Position numbers and translations under genes: made by a program. From Klebsormidium nitens (Eukaryota; Streptophyta; Klebsormidiophyceae; Klebsormidiales; Klebsormidiaceae): a stretch of 64,000 bases of DNA. Location: assembly GCA_000708835.1 (NCBI GenBank), contig DF236951.1, positions 2,388-66,387 of the forward strand, written 5' to 3'. Below the pieces are notes generated by a model, which saw only the letters and a list, made by a program, of their open reading frames with translations, had not been told where the DNA came from and ran no database searches. Shown here piece after piece: positions 23,601 to 36,100 of this stretch (positions are counted from its first letter, which is position 1; the number at the start of each line of letters is the position of its first letter).

Positions 23601-25213
23601 ACACTTCTCACCTGCATGAACACTCTCCGCTTCTTTGCAGCCGTGGCGGCTATCATCCCCGTCACTGGCAAACCCACTTCCCCACCCTTGCTCTGGCCAT
23701 CCCAGGTCGAGGCATCCTTCCTCAAACCGATCCTTTCCCTTGTACCAGCAAGAGACTCCTTCCGCAATTCAATGACCGAGAGGTCCTCTTGAAGAAGGTC
23801 CAAATCAGCTTGTAGCTGCACAACGAATCCACCGAGATGTCAAATTAATAGCCTGCCCACGTGTAATTGACTGGCAAAACTGAATCCGTTCAGTTTGAGC
23901 TCCAAGCTTCGCAAGAGAGGCCACAAGGGGCCAGGCTAGGCTCCAAGCAGGCACTTTGGCCATAATCGCATGCTGACTGAGGCCTCCGTGGCGCACCTCA
24001 TCTAGCTGCTCCTGCTTCTGGCGGCGCGACTTCTCCAGAAAGTCCATTAGGATCTCCATGTTCACCTCCGCCTCCTCCTGCTGCACGTGCTGCTTCTTCT
24101 CCGCCAGCATCTTGATCAGGCTGTCCAGCTCCTTGAGCGAGACCTCCGTGCCCTGTCAACCAAGCGCAACATAACAAAAGGGTCAGACATGCTTCCGAGG
24201 ACCATCCGCGGAACCTGTGCCACAATTGCCAGCTCTTTCTGCCTTTCCTACTTCGCCGCAGATCTGGCGAGAGCCTCCCTTGCCAACCTTGGGGGTCATC
24301 CAGGTAACCCACGAGTCCGCCTGGTAAACCCCTGGGCCGCTCCTCCATCACAGCCTTACCTGTTGCAGGGCTAGCCGGAGATGCTCAGTGGGGGAGGACT
24401 TGGTCACAAAGTGCTGCGTGCTCGCCTTCTGCAACAACTGCACGCAAGCAGAGAGAACATGGTGTTACACAGAGTGACAAGACAAAAACTCTCATTCAGC
24501 TGCACAAAGCACCCTTGTAAGAAGCATGAACCTTTAGAGGCACAATTTAAAATGCTGACCATCCGACTAAGGTTTGACCGTGCAGCAAGGACTTGGCAAC
24601 AACTCTGTGGCAGTCACTGCCACGCGTCTGCCGATCGCGCGGCATATCCCCAGAATGGTAGCCCCTGCGCAGCCCCTGACGCAGGACGAGCTTGAAATGC
24701 AAAAGTTGATCGAGCAAGTCTTAGGTAAGTCGATCGCACGGACCCACTCTAAGGAAGGGACAGTCCAATAATGGCCGCTGTTTGACCTTAGTAAGAAAAA
24801 ACGTGTGGGCAGACCACCGGGGATGGCGCTCTTACCTTGTTGAGAAGGAAGTTGGGGAAGAGCTGTTCCACAGTGAGGTACTGCGAGCAGCACGGGCAGT
24901 TCTGCCTGTTCTGCAGGTGTGTGTTGATGCAGCTGTAGCAGAAACTGTGCCCGCAGGCGGTGAGAAAAGCATCGCGGATGGTCTGCATACATATGGGGCA
25001 CAAGAAGTCTTTCTCTAGCTCCCCAGAAAAGTGCCCTCCCCCCGTTGTGGTCGCCCCCTGCCCGACAGACAGAGCAAGAGGGTGGCGAGCCTCAAACGCA
25101 TGCTCCAACTCTGTCCCATCATTCTCAATCTTCACTAGAGCTCCCCGGTGCGCTGAACCGAGCCCAGAGATGGTGGGCACATTGCACCCCAAAGAACCTT
25201 CCGTTATCTCCAT
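20689..25213 (-). CDS. COP1: COP1 E3 ubiquitin ligase (RING, coiled coil, WD40)
   Basis: COP1 targets light-signalling transcription factors for degradation in the nucleus, working with SPA and CUL4-DDB1. Ten exons keep phase and give 659 residues: 25213-24836, 24437-24360, 24152-23997, 23815-23612, 23162-22972, 22809-22744, 22434-21996, 21704-21525, 21172-21062, 20865-20689. The RING finger is at 72-109 (CPIC, CGHSFC, CINTHL, CPCC). The coiled coil spans about 150-230. A basic KKRR nuclear-signal candidate is at 265-268. From about residue 335 come RHGDLFHSSNIVSSIEFDRD and the seven-bladed WD40 domain, including RAWSVDFSRTEP and GSADHHIHYFDLR. It ends with WKEDSSTMLAANSQGTIKAL. Arabidopsis COP1 has 675 residues. 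There is no kinase-like N-terminus, so it is COP1, not SPA. Confidence 0.97.
22629..22697. repeat. 24-bp tandem repeat in a COP1 intron
   Basis: Almost three copies of a 24-base unit (AAAAGGCAGATGAAGGCAGA plus GATC) occur head to tail. The third is shortened by a 2-base loss. They lie inside the intron between the exons at 22744 and 22434. This is likely replication slippage. Confidence 0.85.
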
Positions 25214-26349
25214 GAGGCTGCCTGCTGTGTCTATCCCAAGTGTCTGACCTTTATCAGCTGCCTCAAAATCCCACGCCCCAAGCCCATGGTGCGCTAGGCT
25301 CGATGCGGTCGCCAGTTCTACAAGGTCGCTATGTTGATCGACACTGGATTGACGAAGGTTTACTTAGATGCTCAAACTCTGTTGACCCTTCTAAAGACCC
25401 TGGGCTGCAACCAAGAGGCCCTGCTGTTCGCACGTTTCCGTTGCCACCAGCTTTTCAATCTGAGGGCCGGTTCCTAAAAACATCCGTGGCAATCCCACAA
25501 ACGACTCCAAGCAAATCTGCTGCTACCTAACACTAAGCACCAATGCCCACCCAGCGCTCTCTTGATGCAGTGTTTCAATACTGCTGGTAAGGGACATAAC
25601 CTTTTGACAAGTCAAGGATGCGCCTTGGGACCTAAGAAAACCCAAACTCTAGGATTGTAACAAGGACCAGCGAAGACAGCTGCTCCAGGTAATGGGACAA
25701 TTCCACATGATGATGCTCTGGTCCCTGGCTGGTCTGGAGAGTCAGTCTTGACTCTGAGTCTGAGATCCGATCTACCTATTTGCCCAAGTTGCAGTCGTGG
25801 CCACATTCAGACGGCTCGATCTACCTAATCGGAGTCAACGTGGCTATACCTGCACATGTTCCAAACTTGAACCTCGATCTGGCGACGCTGTAAAATGACG
25901 GCCCGATTTATTTCTTAATACGGTACGATAAGAGCAAACATATCAAGCATTTAAGCTCCCAAGTTTCAACTGACACTTGGAGATTAACCCAACAATCAAG
26001 CTACCTGCTGGGAGCAGCTGCCAGCTGGGTATTATGGTAACTTACGGTTTATTCATACGGTAATCTATACGGTATTTGGGGGTCTTGGGTTAAGCAGAGC
26101 TCTTATATACCTATTAAGCTATACATCGAAAGTGCGACATAATACAATATTTTTCTGCAATTTATTCATTCCCAAAGCGCGACGGTAAAGGAGCAATTAC
26201 TAGTAACTACCTAATGCTTATTGCACGCTCCGTCAGGACTCAGGACTCACACAGTACACTGACTTCAGACTTGATTTTGTTTCGATCTTTTATACATACA
26301 ACCGTTCGATTAGCCACTTTGCTACCATCGGACGGTTGGAGATCTTGTA

Positions 26350-26572
26350 CCCGCGCCAATTTTGGATTCCGATCGATGGAGTGAACAGTAACAGGCTAAC
26401 AGCCAGTGAACAGTAACGGGGACGGGTAGGGTTAGCTAGGGGGTTAGGGTGGGTACGGGTGCGGAGCGGGTGATCTTTTAGATTAGGGTTTTTAGTAACC
26501 CCAAGATGCTAGTACTGTTCACTGGGCTTGCTGTTCACTAGATCGAGAAATACCAATTTTGGCCCGGGCCCC
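26350..26572. mobile_element. Foldback element with G-rich, telomere-like core
   Basis: Two inward ends share GCCAA, TTTTGG, CGATC and AGTGAACAG words in inverted order (about 26355-26390 and 26528-26567). AGTGAACAGTAAC is present twice on the left side and its complement twice on the right, giving subterminal repeats. Between them lies a G-tract cluster at 26419-26452 (GGGTAGGG, GGGGGTTAGGG, GGG) and ATTAGGGTTTTTAG near 26482. There is no coding frame. Alignment of the arms is imperfect, so limits are approximate. Confidence 0.45.
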
Positions 26573-27158
26573 GCGGGCCGCAACTGGGCATTGGGAAGGG
26601 CCGGCATTCTCACTGCTCAGGCTTCAGCTCACTTGTAACCTAATAGGTATTAGCTATCCTAGGTAGGTAGTCACTCATGATTCATGCTAGACTCGCGTCA
26701 TTGCGCCAGCCGCATAGGTACATTCCTTACGTACCCCGGCGCCTTGGGATAGGACAGATAGGCTACCGTAGCTGTGCTACGTGTATTATCTTGCTTGAGG
26801 TACATATCACGTCGAATACATGTCATCCGCGTTTTGGCTTCTCATGCGACATTGGACGGTGTGCCGGTGCCTCCCGCCTCACAGAACGGAGCTTTGAGGT
26901 TTGCATGTTATGGCACATCAAAATCTGAAAGGACCACACATCAATGCACGGCTGTATCGGTCACCATCTGTTGCACATAGGCACATAATCTATTCACAGA
27001 GACGATACAGCCAGACAACTCTCTGATCCATTTTATGAGTCGTACAAACTTCGCTCACCCTCATTGAGCTATAGCATATATGAGTCTACATATAACGTGG
27101 CCCATCTAAGATGTGATAGAATCGCAAAATGGTGCTGCACAAGTACCTCTATTGACAT

Positions 27159-27419
27159 GTGGATTGTAGGTTGCATGTGTTACGGGTGACGCATCCTTAC
27201 CTCCTTGAGTGTCCAGCATACAACGATATACGGCTAGACTTTTGTATGATCTTCCCTTTAGATGGCAAGAAGGAGTTAAAGTGCTTCTTAAATGGACCAG
27301 AGCAGGTAGCCATAGCCAATTTTATCCATTTGAGTATGCAGCGGAGAAAAGAAACATTGGATAGAGTAGGCGAGACCATGCAGTCCACTAGGCCTAACGT
27401 GGCCCCGAACGGACTATGA
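27159..27419 (+). pseudogene. LINE-type reverse transcriptase C-terminal remnant
   Basis: The frame contains RVTHPYLLECPAYNDIR followed by a spacer and GPEQVAIANFIHLSMQRR. This is the layout found at the C-terminus of many non-LTR retrotransposon polyproteins: a degenerate zinc knuckle with a H-x4-C-P-x-Y-x2-IR block, then PxxVAxF. The upstream reverse transcriptase is absent, so this would be a 5'-truncated copy, as is usual for LINEs. Recognition rests on the motif pattern only. Confidence 0.55.
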
Positions 27420-28040
27420 ATCAATAATCAATCATAGAGGGATCGTGTTCAGCGCATCTGCCTTGAGATGCTCAGGCACAAACTTTCTCTCAAAAGCGAT
27501 CGCTGGGAATCACGTCAGAAATGCGTTAGCAAGGTTGTGAGCGATACTAGAGAGGAAGTGGCAAACAGAAATGCGGCTTCAAGTTTCAACACACAACTTA
27601 CCAAAGGGAACCATCCAATATTTGTGGACATTTGGGGCAGCATGCACAAGCAGTACAAGCACTCGTAGATGTGCGGTTCACTTAAACTGGCGTTCTAGCT
27701 TCTGGAACAATACAGCAATAACCATTCAGAAAAAGATGACAGGCTGGGCAGAATCTCAAAAGCTCCGCTACTTTTATAAATTGCACTCTGTATGTACCAT
27801 AATCGCATGTTCGTATAGCCAAGGTTAGGGACAGTAGGATTCGGGTCTGATTTTAAAAGCAATCTTGCTATGTTTGAGTGCCCAACCAGGGCGCCGTCAG
27901 CACATAAGCAGGTCAGCATACACCAACTAGCCCAACCCGGAAGGTGGGGTCTGAGCACCACTCAACAGCTTCCGGTTGCCCCCGCAAGGGACAGGACTTT
28001 TCTTCACTTCCTCCCGGCCCTAGCTAGAGGAATCTGCTAT

Positions 28041-29634
28041 CTAGCCCCCAGCATTGCTTGCTGGTGTGCTCTCTTCTGTGGCCGTGTCCACTAAAGAAGG
28101 CGTAGCTTCTGGGGCCGCAGATGATGCTACATCAGTTGTTGCCGTGTGCGCTTGCTTTAAGGGGGGTTGTAGCGGTTGAGTATAAGGGGATGACGCCGTT
28201 GGGCTTTGTCGCTTTGTTGCAGCCTTGGGTGCATGTGCTGTCTGTTTCATCTTTTTATCAGCTCCTGAAGTCAGGGTAGGGGAAGGGCGGGCAAAGGAGA
28301 AGGCAGCAACCGACAGGTTCTGCTCTGGATGCTCCGACAGGTACCTATGAAGAGAAAGAAGTGACGCAATCTGATCAAGATTCCATGTACAAGTTGAGAT
28401 CAGCTTACTTGAGCGAAGTAGAGTGCCACTTGGGTACAGAATTATTGAAAGAACGTTCATGGGCAGGGGCACTAGGCAAAGTACTTGCAAATAAGATGTA
28501 GCAATATGCCAAGAAAAGCTCTCTGTCTTTGAGCCTTAAAAGGCAGACCCCAGAGTAAGAAAGAGAGACTACAGTCCACAGGGAAAGCTGGATTTACAGG
28601 GATGAAAGGGACCTCAGTTTCTACTATATCAAGCATTAACCAGAATTTGCAGTTCTTCACCTTTCCAGCTGCTGAAGTGAGCGAATGCAGGTGTTTTCTG
28701 GAGTATAGTAGTACCTGTATCACAAATAAATGAAACATAAATAAATGAAAAAGTGTTAGCAGGAGATTCCCAAATCAATAGCAGATCTCTTACTCTAGCT
28801 TGCTTTTAATAGGATAGTAGATGCAGCAACAAACTAGAAAGCTGCACAAACAAGAAAAACCCTAAGCGAAGTCACCTCAATCTCTCTAAGCGTCTTGTCA
28901 TGAATCATGGTGATATAATCAGGGAAGGATCTGCCCACTTACACATCTGCAAAACCTTTGTGGCTGCCATCCTCCTTTTCCCCCCTCAGTACCTGCATTT
29001 TACCAAAGCTTCCATCAAAATATTTATCCGAATGCACTTGTCCTTCTCCAACCAGGATTAAGAATCACACGCAGGTGGGTATGTCTGTGGCTGACAATGG
29101 AATCATGTTTGAAGATGTAATATGAATCATACAGGAGAAGGCATGAGTGGACCGTCCCTGTAGATCAGCAGCAAGAAGAAGAAGCATGGCATTGCCTAGC
29201 ATTTCCTAGGAAGTCCCAAGGAATAGAAGTTGAGAAATGATAAGACCATTTCCGCATTATCCTCAACCCACCACTTTTCTTTTCCATCCTTGGGGAGTTT
29301 TTGGGAGCCCCGGCTTGTCGTATGCCCATCTCAAATTCCCGCCTGGTTCCCACTCTGGAGGCATGTCGCACGATGCATCTGCTCGCCAGGCGCGTGCCTG
29401 TTCGCAGCGCCAGGGCGTCTCTGGGGTCAGCTTCTCGCGCACCTCCTCGTACAGCTCTGCAGTGGGCACGGCCCGCCACTTGCGGCACTCGTAGCACTGC
29501 ACCAGTAGCTTACTGCACACGGCAGGGGGGCTCTTGAAAGTTGGGCTCATGTCTTCTAGGGCAGCAGGCGGTTCCCCTTCATGGAGCCTGCTCGCACCAT
29601 TGTTGGGAGCAGCACCTTGCGAAGAGTCTTCCAT
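28041..29634 (-). CDS. CW-type zinc finger and methyl-CpG-binding domain protein (plant MBD)
   Basis: A nuclear chromatin protein of the plant CW-MBD group (Arabidopsis MBD1/2/4/12 type). Four exons keep phase and give 256 residues: 29634-29272, 28992-28943, 28714-28661, 28344-28041. The CW zinc finger spans about 44-90, with C47, C50, W53, C77 and C89. The MBD follows directly, with LRWAYDKPGLPKTPQGW, FADVYYYTPE and IRSLQQLERYL. The tail is Ser, Thr, Pro and Ala rich with a basic KKMKQ patch and no further domain. The start is the ATG at 29634: 44 upstream in-frame codons are cysteine-rich and not family-like. CW domains in other proteins bind methylated histone H3 K4. Whether this MBD binds methylated DNA cannot be read from sequence. 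It is divergent from TatA. Confidence 0.9.
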
Positions 29635-30122
29635 GGCGGCCACACACCTCGTTTTAGCTGGCAATGCGTCAGCCGGGCAGCAGCAGCAGCTCCAAGGTCC
29701 CCCACCCAGACAGGAATTGAGTGCTTCCCAGCCCCCTGCCACCACCGTGCGGTGCAGAATGACCACCGTCTGCCAGCGACACTGATGACAGTGATGTCAC
29801 TGACAGTGCGTGGAAGCGTTTGGGGTTTTGAACATCCTCACACGAAAGCACTGTGACACTGACTGGCAACTGCACACGAGACACTCCAAGGTGTCTTGAC
29901 ACAACTATGACCAGTGCGACCTGTCTACCCTGGCCTTGTACCTAGTGTCAACATACTGCCGTGGCAGGCGCTGGCAGCCTGTGCACCTCCTCGAAGTTCG
30001 AACCAACTTCTTCGAGGAGAATCAAGGCTCATGTGACACTGACAAGTGTGTCGGTCTGTTCTGCAAAGTGTGAAAACCAAGTCTACCAATTTTAAGGGCG
30101 TAAGACAGCGTTCTTGTAAACA
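29635..30122. promoter_or_regulatory. Divergent 5' region between MBD (-) and TatA (+)
   Basis: 488 bp between outward-facing starts. It is rich in TGACA/TGTCA words: a near-palindrome CAGTGATGTCACTG at 29790-29803 inside GATGACAGTGATGTCACTGA, then GTGACACTGAC at about 29850 and again at about 30033. A hairpin (arms CTCCTCGAAGTT and AACTTCTTCGAGGAG) lies at about 29987-30019. No TATA box is clear. Shared regulation of the two genes is inference. Confidence 0.45.
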
Positions 30123-31749
30123 ATGGCGTCTTGCACACTTTTAACGAGTGGCGCCCTTGGTAGCTTGGCATTGAGCCAGTGCGGTGCTTTAGAAAGGCCG
30201 TGGCAGTCAACGCCCCGTTCTCGCCCCGCTACTTTTGGCCGTGGACCGAGTGCTGGGACAGTATGCAGTAGCAGCAGGCTGGGCGAGCGCCGCCACGTGC
30301 TGCTGAGAGAAGGCAGGAGAGGCTCTGGCATGCAGGACAGGCCCCGGAGAGGCCCCACCGTGTGCGGCATCTTTGGGCTGGGGGTCCCGGAGCTTGTGGT
30401 GATAGCGGGCGTGGCGGCGGTGCTGTTTGGGCCCAAGCAATTACCGGAGTTGGGGAAGAGCCTGGGGAAAACGGTCAAGAGCTTCCAGCAGGTGAGCGCC
30501 GCTGTACTGCCTGCTGGGGGAGGCAGGCTGTGTCGTGGGCAGAGTGGCCGAGGTGCGGTCTTTCACGCGCGTCCTTACATGTTCCAAAACACATATTTCA
30601 TGCGAATTCACCGGGATTTTTGAATTGTGCAATGCCACCATGCCCGCATTCTCGTTTTTACATGCTTATTCTGTACAGCTCGCGTTACATGACCTCCTAC
30701 GGCCAATTAAATGGCGCCTGCATCACGGTTGTCAAAGTCTATCATTTCATGAGCCCGGCCCTCAACGGGAAAAGTAAGCAGCCATTGATAGGATAGATAA
30801 CCCACTCCCTACTGGCGTCGTAGCGCCTGGGCTCCTGCAAAGTTGGGTCTATCCTTTAATGCCAGTACTGTGCCACTGCTCTTGCTTTGTCCACCCTGTT
30901 TCTTTGACAGACCCACTCTCAAGCAGCGCTTTGTCACTCAGTCTATTCCTTTGATTGATGTTATACAATCAGCGCACATCAAGCATTAAGGTTATCCGCA
31001 TCGGGAGGGCAGAATGCAGTATTTTGTTGTGCTATTCATTTCAAACCCAGGTCAATTCTCTTTCGATTGGTTGGGCATCAGGTCTACTGGTTGCTGGCTC
31101 TGAAAGGGCAAGAGTCTCTACCAGTCATGTTGAAGTCCCTGGGGCCAGAGCGCTATGAGAAGCACTTGCAAAGGCATTCTGCAACTCCTTGCACCTGCAA
31201 TGACATATTGCCCCCACAGCGATCCATGCTTGTGCTTTAATGTGTTGGACAACACTGGTTTTTGAGGCGTTCCTCTGCACTGTGCTACCAACTGGGTCAG
31301 GAGGTCATGAAAGCCTTTCTGCGGTAGTCTGAGGCCAGCTTGCATCATGGGCACGTCTGACTTGTGTGTCTTCTCAACTTGCTGTGTGTAGCCTAGTCCA
31401 TTTCAGGTGCTTCAATGTCCTTTTGGAGGGCTCTCTGCGATAAGACTGAATACTCAAAACAATTGCAGGAGACTGAACTATCCTGACTTTGTGTTTACTT
31501 TTGTTTCGAGGTGGCACTGCTTTTGTTCCTGTGTCCAGTTCCCCTGGATGATTGTGCTTCTCTTGCAAATCGTTCGTAATTCCAGCTTTGGATGGATTGA
31601 AGGATCACACCAGATCCTGACTTGTTTGAGTTCCTTTGCAGGCTGCTAAAGAGTTCGAAGGTGAAATTAAGAAGAATGCGGAGGAGTTGAAAGAGGAGGC
31701 CCAAAATAGCGTAGACGAGTTCAAAAACGAAGTGAAGAAGGAGAAATAA
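30123..31749 (+). CDS. TATA: Thylakoid twin-arginine translocase TatA (Tha4)
   Basis: Small membrane subunit that multimerises to form the thylakoid Tat pore for folded proteins, driven by the proton gradient. Two exons, 30123-30491 and 31642-31749, give 158 residues. Residues 1 to about 78 are a Ser/Arg-rich plastid transit peptide. The mature core starts at about 82 with GIFGLGVPELVVIAGVAAV. E90 in that membrane helix matches the essential glutamate of Tha4. FGPKQLPELGKSLG is the hinge and amphipathic helix start, and VKSFQQAAKEFE is the Tha4 (not Hcf106) version. The tail is short and charged, ending KKEK. The single intron of 1150 nt is long for this window. The ATG is the first one in the conserved frame. 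Confidence 0.95.
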
Positions 31750-33193
31750 GGAGCCAAGGCAAGTGTTCTGTCAGTCAGTCAATTTTGTTACACAGTTTGC
31801 AATTTGTTGTGGGGGGTTGCTCATACCAATCCTGATTCCAAATGAGGGCGGCGGCAGAGTAAGCATGTCAATCAACATTTGGATACTTTCTCGAAGTAGC
31901 TTTTCCAAGGGCTCTGGTTAAAGATGCCCTCTAGGAAGCCCGGGAAAATGTCACTTGATTGATGGAACGATGCTCTACTTGGAAAAAGTCTCGGCAAAGT
32001 GGACACCTTTTGAAGAATGTAGGGCGGCGTTTGGTTGCAAAAACCCAGTAGATCATCAGAGATTCATTTGTCTGCGTCATGCGTTGCTTATGGCAAATGC
32101 ATGTGTGGTGCATCTACCCGAAGCAGACATTGCGTATTAATGATTGGTTGCATGAGGGCGCAATACTGAGTATACCCGAAATGCAAGCTGGCATGCATGA
32201 TATCGGTACTCAGGCTGCATGGATAGATTATCAATATCTTGCACTTCGAATCCAAAGATTGTAGCTTGAGTAGCATGCTTGCAACTCCACTTTTATCGCG
32301 ATGCACATGCACAATACAGCTAGTATGCACTTTGCTTCAATCTTATTTTTAGGTGAAAATTAAAGTTTCTGCCATTCCAGGTATACCATACACAGTGTAT
32401 ACCTCATCGTTGCAATTCTAGTTGCTGACAATCTTTTATCGCAGCGCTCATTAAAAGTGGTTCGTTTGAGCGCATATGCAAAATACTCCTTCTGAGACAG
32501 TTATGGCCCGTCGATTCGTAAGAAATCTGTGCAATCCTTATCTCAGCGTGCCGCCGTTATGTCATTGTTGAAATAGAAGATCGTGGACCGATGAGTATAT
32601 AGCTATCATGTGTTGAGCGCCATGATTTGCATCACTCGTGATTGCGGACGATTGTGCAGGAGTTTGTGAACGAGATTGTATGCGAGAATAGTTAGCCATC
32701 TCCCCATATCTCGATCTTATTGTGCTTCAAGCACACTAACCCGGTACAAATCTTATACCGGGTCGATTTGCACGTAACCTGATGCTGAAGTCCGCTGTTC
32801 GCAAGCTGATGCTAGTATAATCAGCCGCTTATCATACTCCGCTTATGCCGGCAAGGTTTTCGAGAGCAAGACTGAGAGTCAAAAGCATACGCGGCAGAAA
32901 CAGACACACCGCATTTAATCCGACTACAATCCGATCTCAATATGTGCTTGGGTAAGGTTCGGTTAGACTTTCAACAATATTAACTAGCTTAGCTTTATCA
33001 AGGGTCATACAGGACTGTGCGGGAACAGCTAGACACCGGGCACATCTAGTGACGTTTATTGAATGGGTGCAGATTTTCAATAGCCTTGTAGATATTGAAC
33101 AGCATGGCTAGATTACAACCCAGCTTGTGGGCTCTGGACACTTATTGAACACTACTGCTTCCTCTTGCGTCCGACATGGGCTGCTCGCCGGGC
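31750..33193. other. Tail-to-tail intergenic region between TatA (+) and dynein (-)
   Basis: This holds the 3' untranslated regions of both genes and AT-rich spacer. A short palindromic stretch AGGTATACC...GGTATACCT-type lies near 32380-32405 (arms AGGTATAC / GTATACCT). Small frames in 31931-32330 match nothing known. Confidence 0.5.
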
Positions 33194-36100
33194 CTATTGA
33201 TCGATGTTGAGCGACAGCGAGACGCCTTGCAGCACCCAGTGGCTGGGGTGCTCGTCAGTGGCGAGGTCCGCCTCAAAGACGAGCCCCACGCCCATGGCGT
33301 TGCGGCGCGCCTGAGTGACGTACACGGGCGTCTTGAACGTGTTTTGCAGCTTCAGCTTGCTGGCCTCGATGGGCACGATCTGCAAAATGGGCAGCTCCAC
33401 CACCAGCTGCTTCGGCTCCTGCGCACCACCGCAACATCCGCGCCTCAGCCCGCCGCACGCACGCGCAACTCAACCAAGGCAGGTCCACAATCCCGACAGC
33501 TTTTAACAAAGCACTTCTTCTCGTTTGTGCTTGTAATGTGTTCGACAAGCATACTCTCAAAAGCCTCGGGGTATCTTTGAGCAATCCGAAATCTTCGTAA
33601 AAACAGTCCTTGTCCGTCTAACATTCGGGAGCACCAGTTTCGCGCGGCCCCGCCCGGTTTCCGGGTGGCGTGCTGAGTGGCTGTGCGGCGCGGCTCACCT
33701 GGCGCTCCAGGCGGCTCTTCTTGAGGTTCCACTGCGCGCCCTCCAGGTACAGCCCGCTCACGTAGCAGCCGTGCTTGGGCTTCTCGTGCACCTGGCCCGC
33801 GTCCGTGAATTGCGTCACGGCCGTATACAGCGTCGACTTGTCGAGCGGCCACCCGCGGTCGCGGCACGCGGTCTGCACGAGCGCGGCGATGTATGTCTCC
33901 GGGATGTGCAGCCCCGCCAGCCACATGACGGCCGGCTCGCCGTGCTCCACCCACGCCGCGTACTGCGCGTAGCGCCGGCCGAACCACAGCATCCACGCGC
34001 CCAGCATCTTCTCCGTCTGCGGGTTCATGCGCCGCCACGCCTCCGGCAGCTGCCCGTTGAACAGCGCCGTCGCCACCTCGTCCAGGTCACTGCGGGAGCA
34101 CACGCGGGGCAAAACAGCGGCGTCAGGGACCGCACGGCACCACGCGAGAGCCGAGCGCGAGCACACTGCAGAATGGTGCGTAGGTCGAGGAGGCAGCGCG
34201 CACTGAAGATCTGTGCCCACAACGGAACGTGCAGGGTGTGCCTAACGAAGGGCATGTACTGTCGGGCTGCCCCCAAAGGATGGTATCATGTGCGGCGCAC
34301 CTGCTCATGCCGATCTCGCCCGCGAGCGCCTTTTGCAGGTCCTTGAGGGAGGCCTGCATGCGCGCCAGAAGGGCGTTCCAGCGGTCCAGCTCCTGCAGCA
34401 GCACCACCTGCACGCACGCACCGCCGCACGCCGCTCAACAAGCACGCCAACACGGGGGCCGCGGACAGGGAGCAACGGACGCTTTAAGGTGGTACATGCC
34501 TGTCTAGTCCATCAAGAGGACTTGTTCAATTTCCTCGGGCAGGACGGGCCCACTTAGTGCGCCTCGACGTCTAGAATGCAGCGTTACTATGGTTCCTGCT
34601 ACTTACTCTTGCTACTCTTACACATGAGACGCCGTGAAAGGATGTTTCACGAAACGTGTAATCGAAGCACAACTCAGACGACGTCCACCTGAAGCGTTCG
34701 ATATCTGTCCTTAACAACAGCAGGCACTTAGGGTCGTGGCCTCGCACGCGCGCACCTGCACGGGGGAGGGCACCCCGATTTCCTTTTTGATGATGGCGAT
34801 GTCGAAAGGGTTGGGGATCTTAGACTGGATGTCGCGCGCGACGCCCGCGATGACGTCCTCGCGGGAGGCGCCCCCCGGCGCGGCCCCGATGCGCGGCTGC
34901 AGGTCGACCAGGTTGCGCCAGAGGCTGCGCGTGGCGGCGGTGTAGTAGCTGATGTCCGCGTTGGGGTGCAGCCCGAACACCTCCGGCGTCTGCACCAGCG
35001 GCAGCCCGTCGATCTCGGCACAGTACGCGTCGCGGCCGCCCGGCGCGGGGATCTTGTAGAGCGCGTCCTTGCCGGCGTAGAAGCGGAAGGGCTGGAAGGT
35101 GTCGAAGAGGAAGTCGCCGAGGTACTCGTCCAGGTAGGTGGTCAAAATGCGGCGGTCGAAGCCGTCGGAGACGCGGCCGCCGTACATGGCCTCCCCGATG
35201 AGGTAGCGCAGCGTGCCCCATGGGATCAGCTCGTCGCCCGCCGCGGCCGCCTTGCTGAGGTACGTGCCGATGAGCGCCATGGAGATGCGGAAGTCGGTCT
35301 CGTTGAAGTCGTACGGCACGTTCCAGCCCAGCTTGCCGTACTTGCGCCGCTCCTGCACCACGGCGTGGAAGAAGGCCAGCACGTACACCTGCGGCTTGAA
35401 CGCGGGGTGCGCGCAGTCGGCCAGCATGTCGTCCGTGATCTTGGAGTAGCTCGCGCGCATGTTCAGCTTCAGCCCGTTGGGCGGCTCCGTCACCACCTTG
35501 AGGCTGCGCTGCAGCACGCCCAGCGGGAAGCGCGGGGTCGGGTCCGTCGTGAGCCACAGCCGGAAGTCCTTGTGCGGCTTCTCCAACTTCTCCAAGATCT
35601 GCACCACCGAAAATGGGCGTCAGATTGCAAAACAGTACCTCCAGGTACTAAGCAAATTGTGGTCTTTCCGCTGTCGTATCCCCAGCCTGTAGGCACACTT
35701 CAGAAAGCGGGAGTTTTTAGGAGAGCCGAACAGTAGCAAACATTCTGTGAGCGCACGGAGCGGAACAAGCGTACAATCCGCTCTCGCCCCTTTCTGGCCG
35801 TTACAGCCTCCCGCCCCCTGATGCAGCGCTCACCTTTTCGAGCGTTTTGAGCCAGCTGGGCAGGAGGTGGCAGTTTTGCAGCATGACCCAGAGCCCGCGC
35901 GCGGCGCCCTGCTCCAGGAACTCGGCGGCCTTGGGCCCCATGCCCTGCCCGAGCGCCATGTACTTGAGCTTGCCGCCCGGCTTGAACCCCATCTCCTCGC
36001 CCAGCTTGAACACGTCGAACGCCGGGTCCGCGCCGGGGCTCAGGATGAACACGATGGGCGTCACGGGGCTGCTCTGCCGGTAAATGTTGCCGTAGTCCAG

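Larger units (their letters stand above)
25214..28040. other. Long intergenic region between COP1 (-) and MBD (-)
   Basis: The COP1 promoter should lie in the first kilobase; words such as TACGGTA cluster at 25919-26080. A foldback element with a G-rich core lies at about 26350-26572, and a LINE C-terminal remnant at 27159-27419. The remainder is AT-rich and has no supported gene. Confidence 0.5.

Noticed and set aside
26419-26490. Internal telomere or chromosome end
   Set aside because: The repeats are irregular and few, and genes continue on both sides. They fit better as part of a small element.
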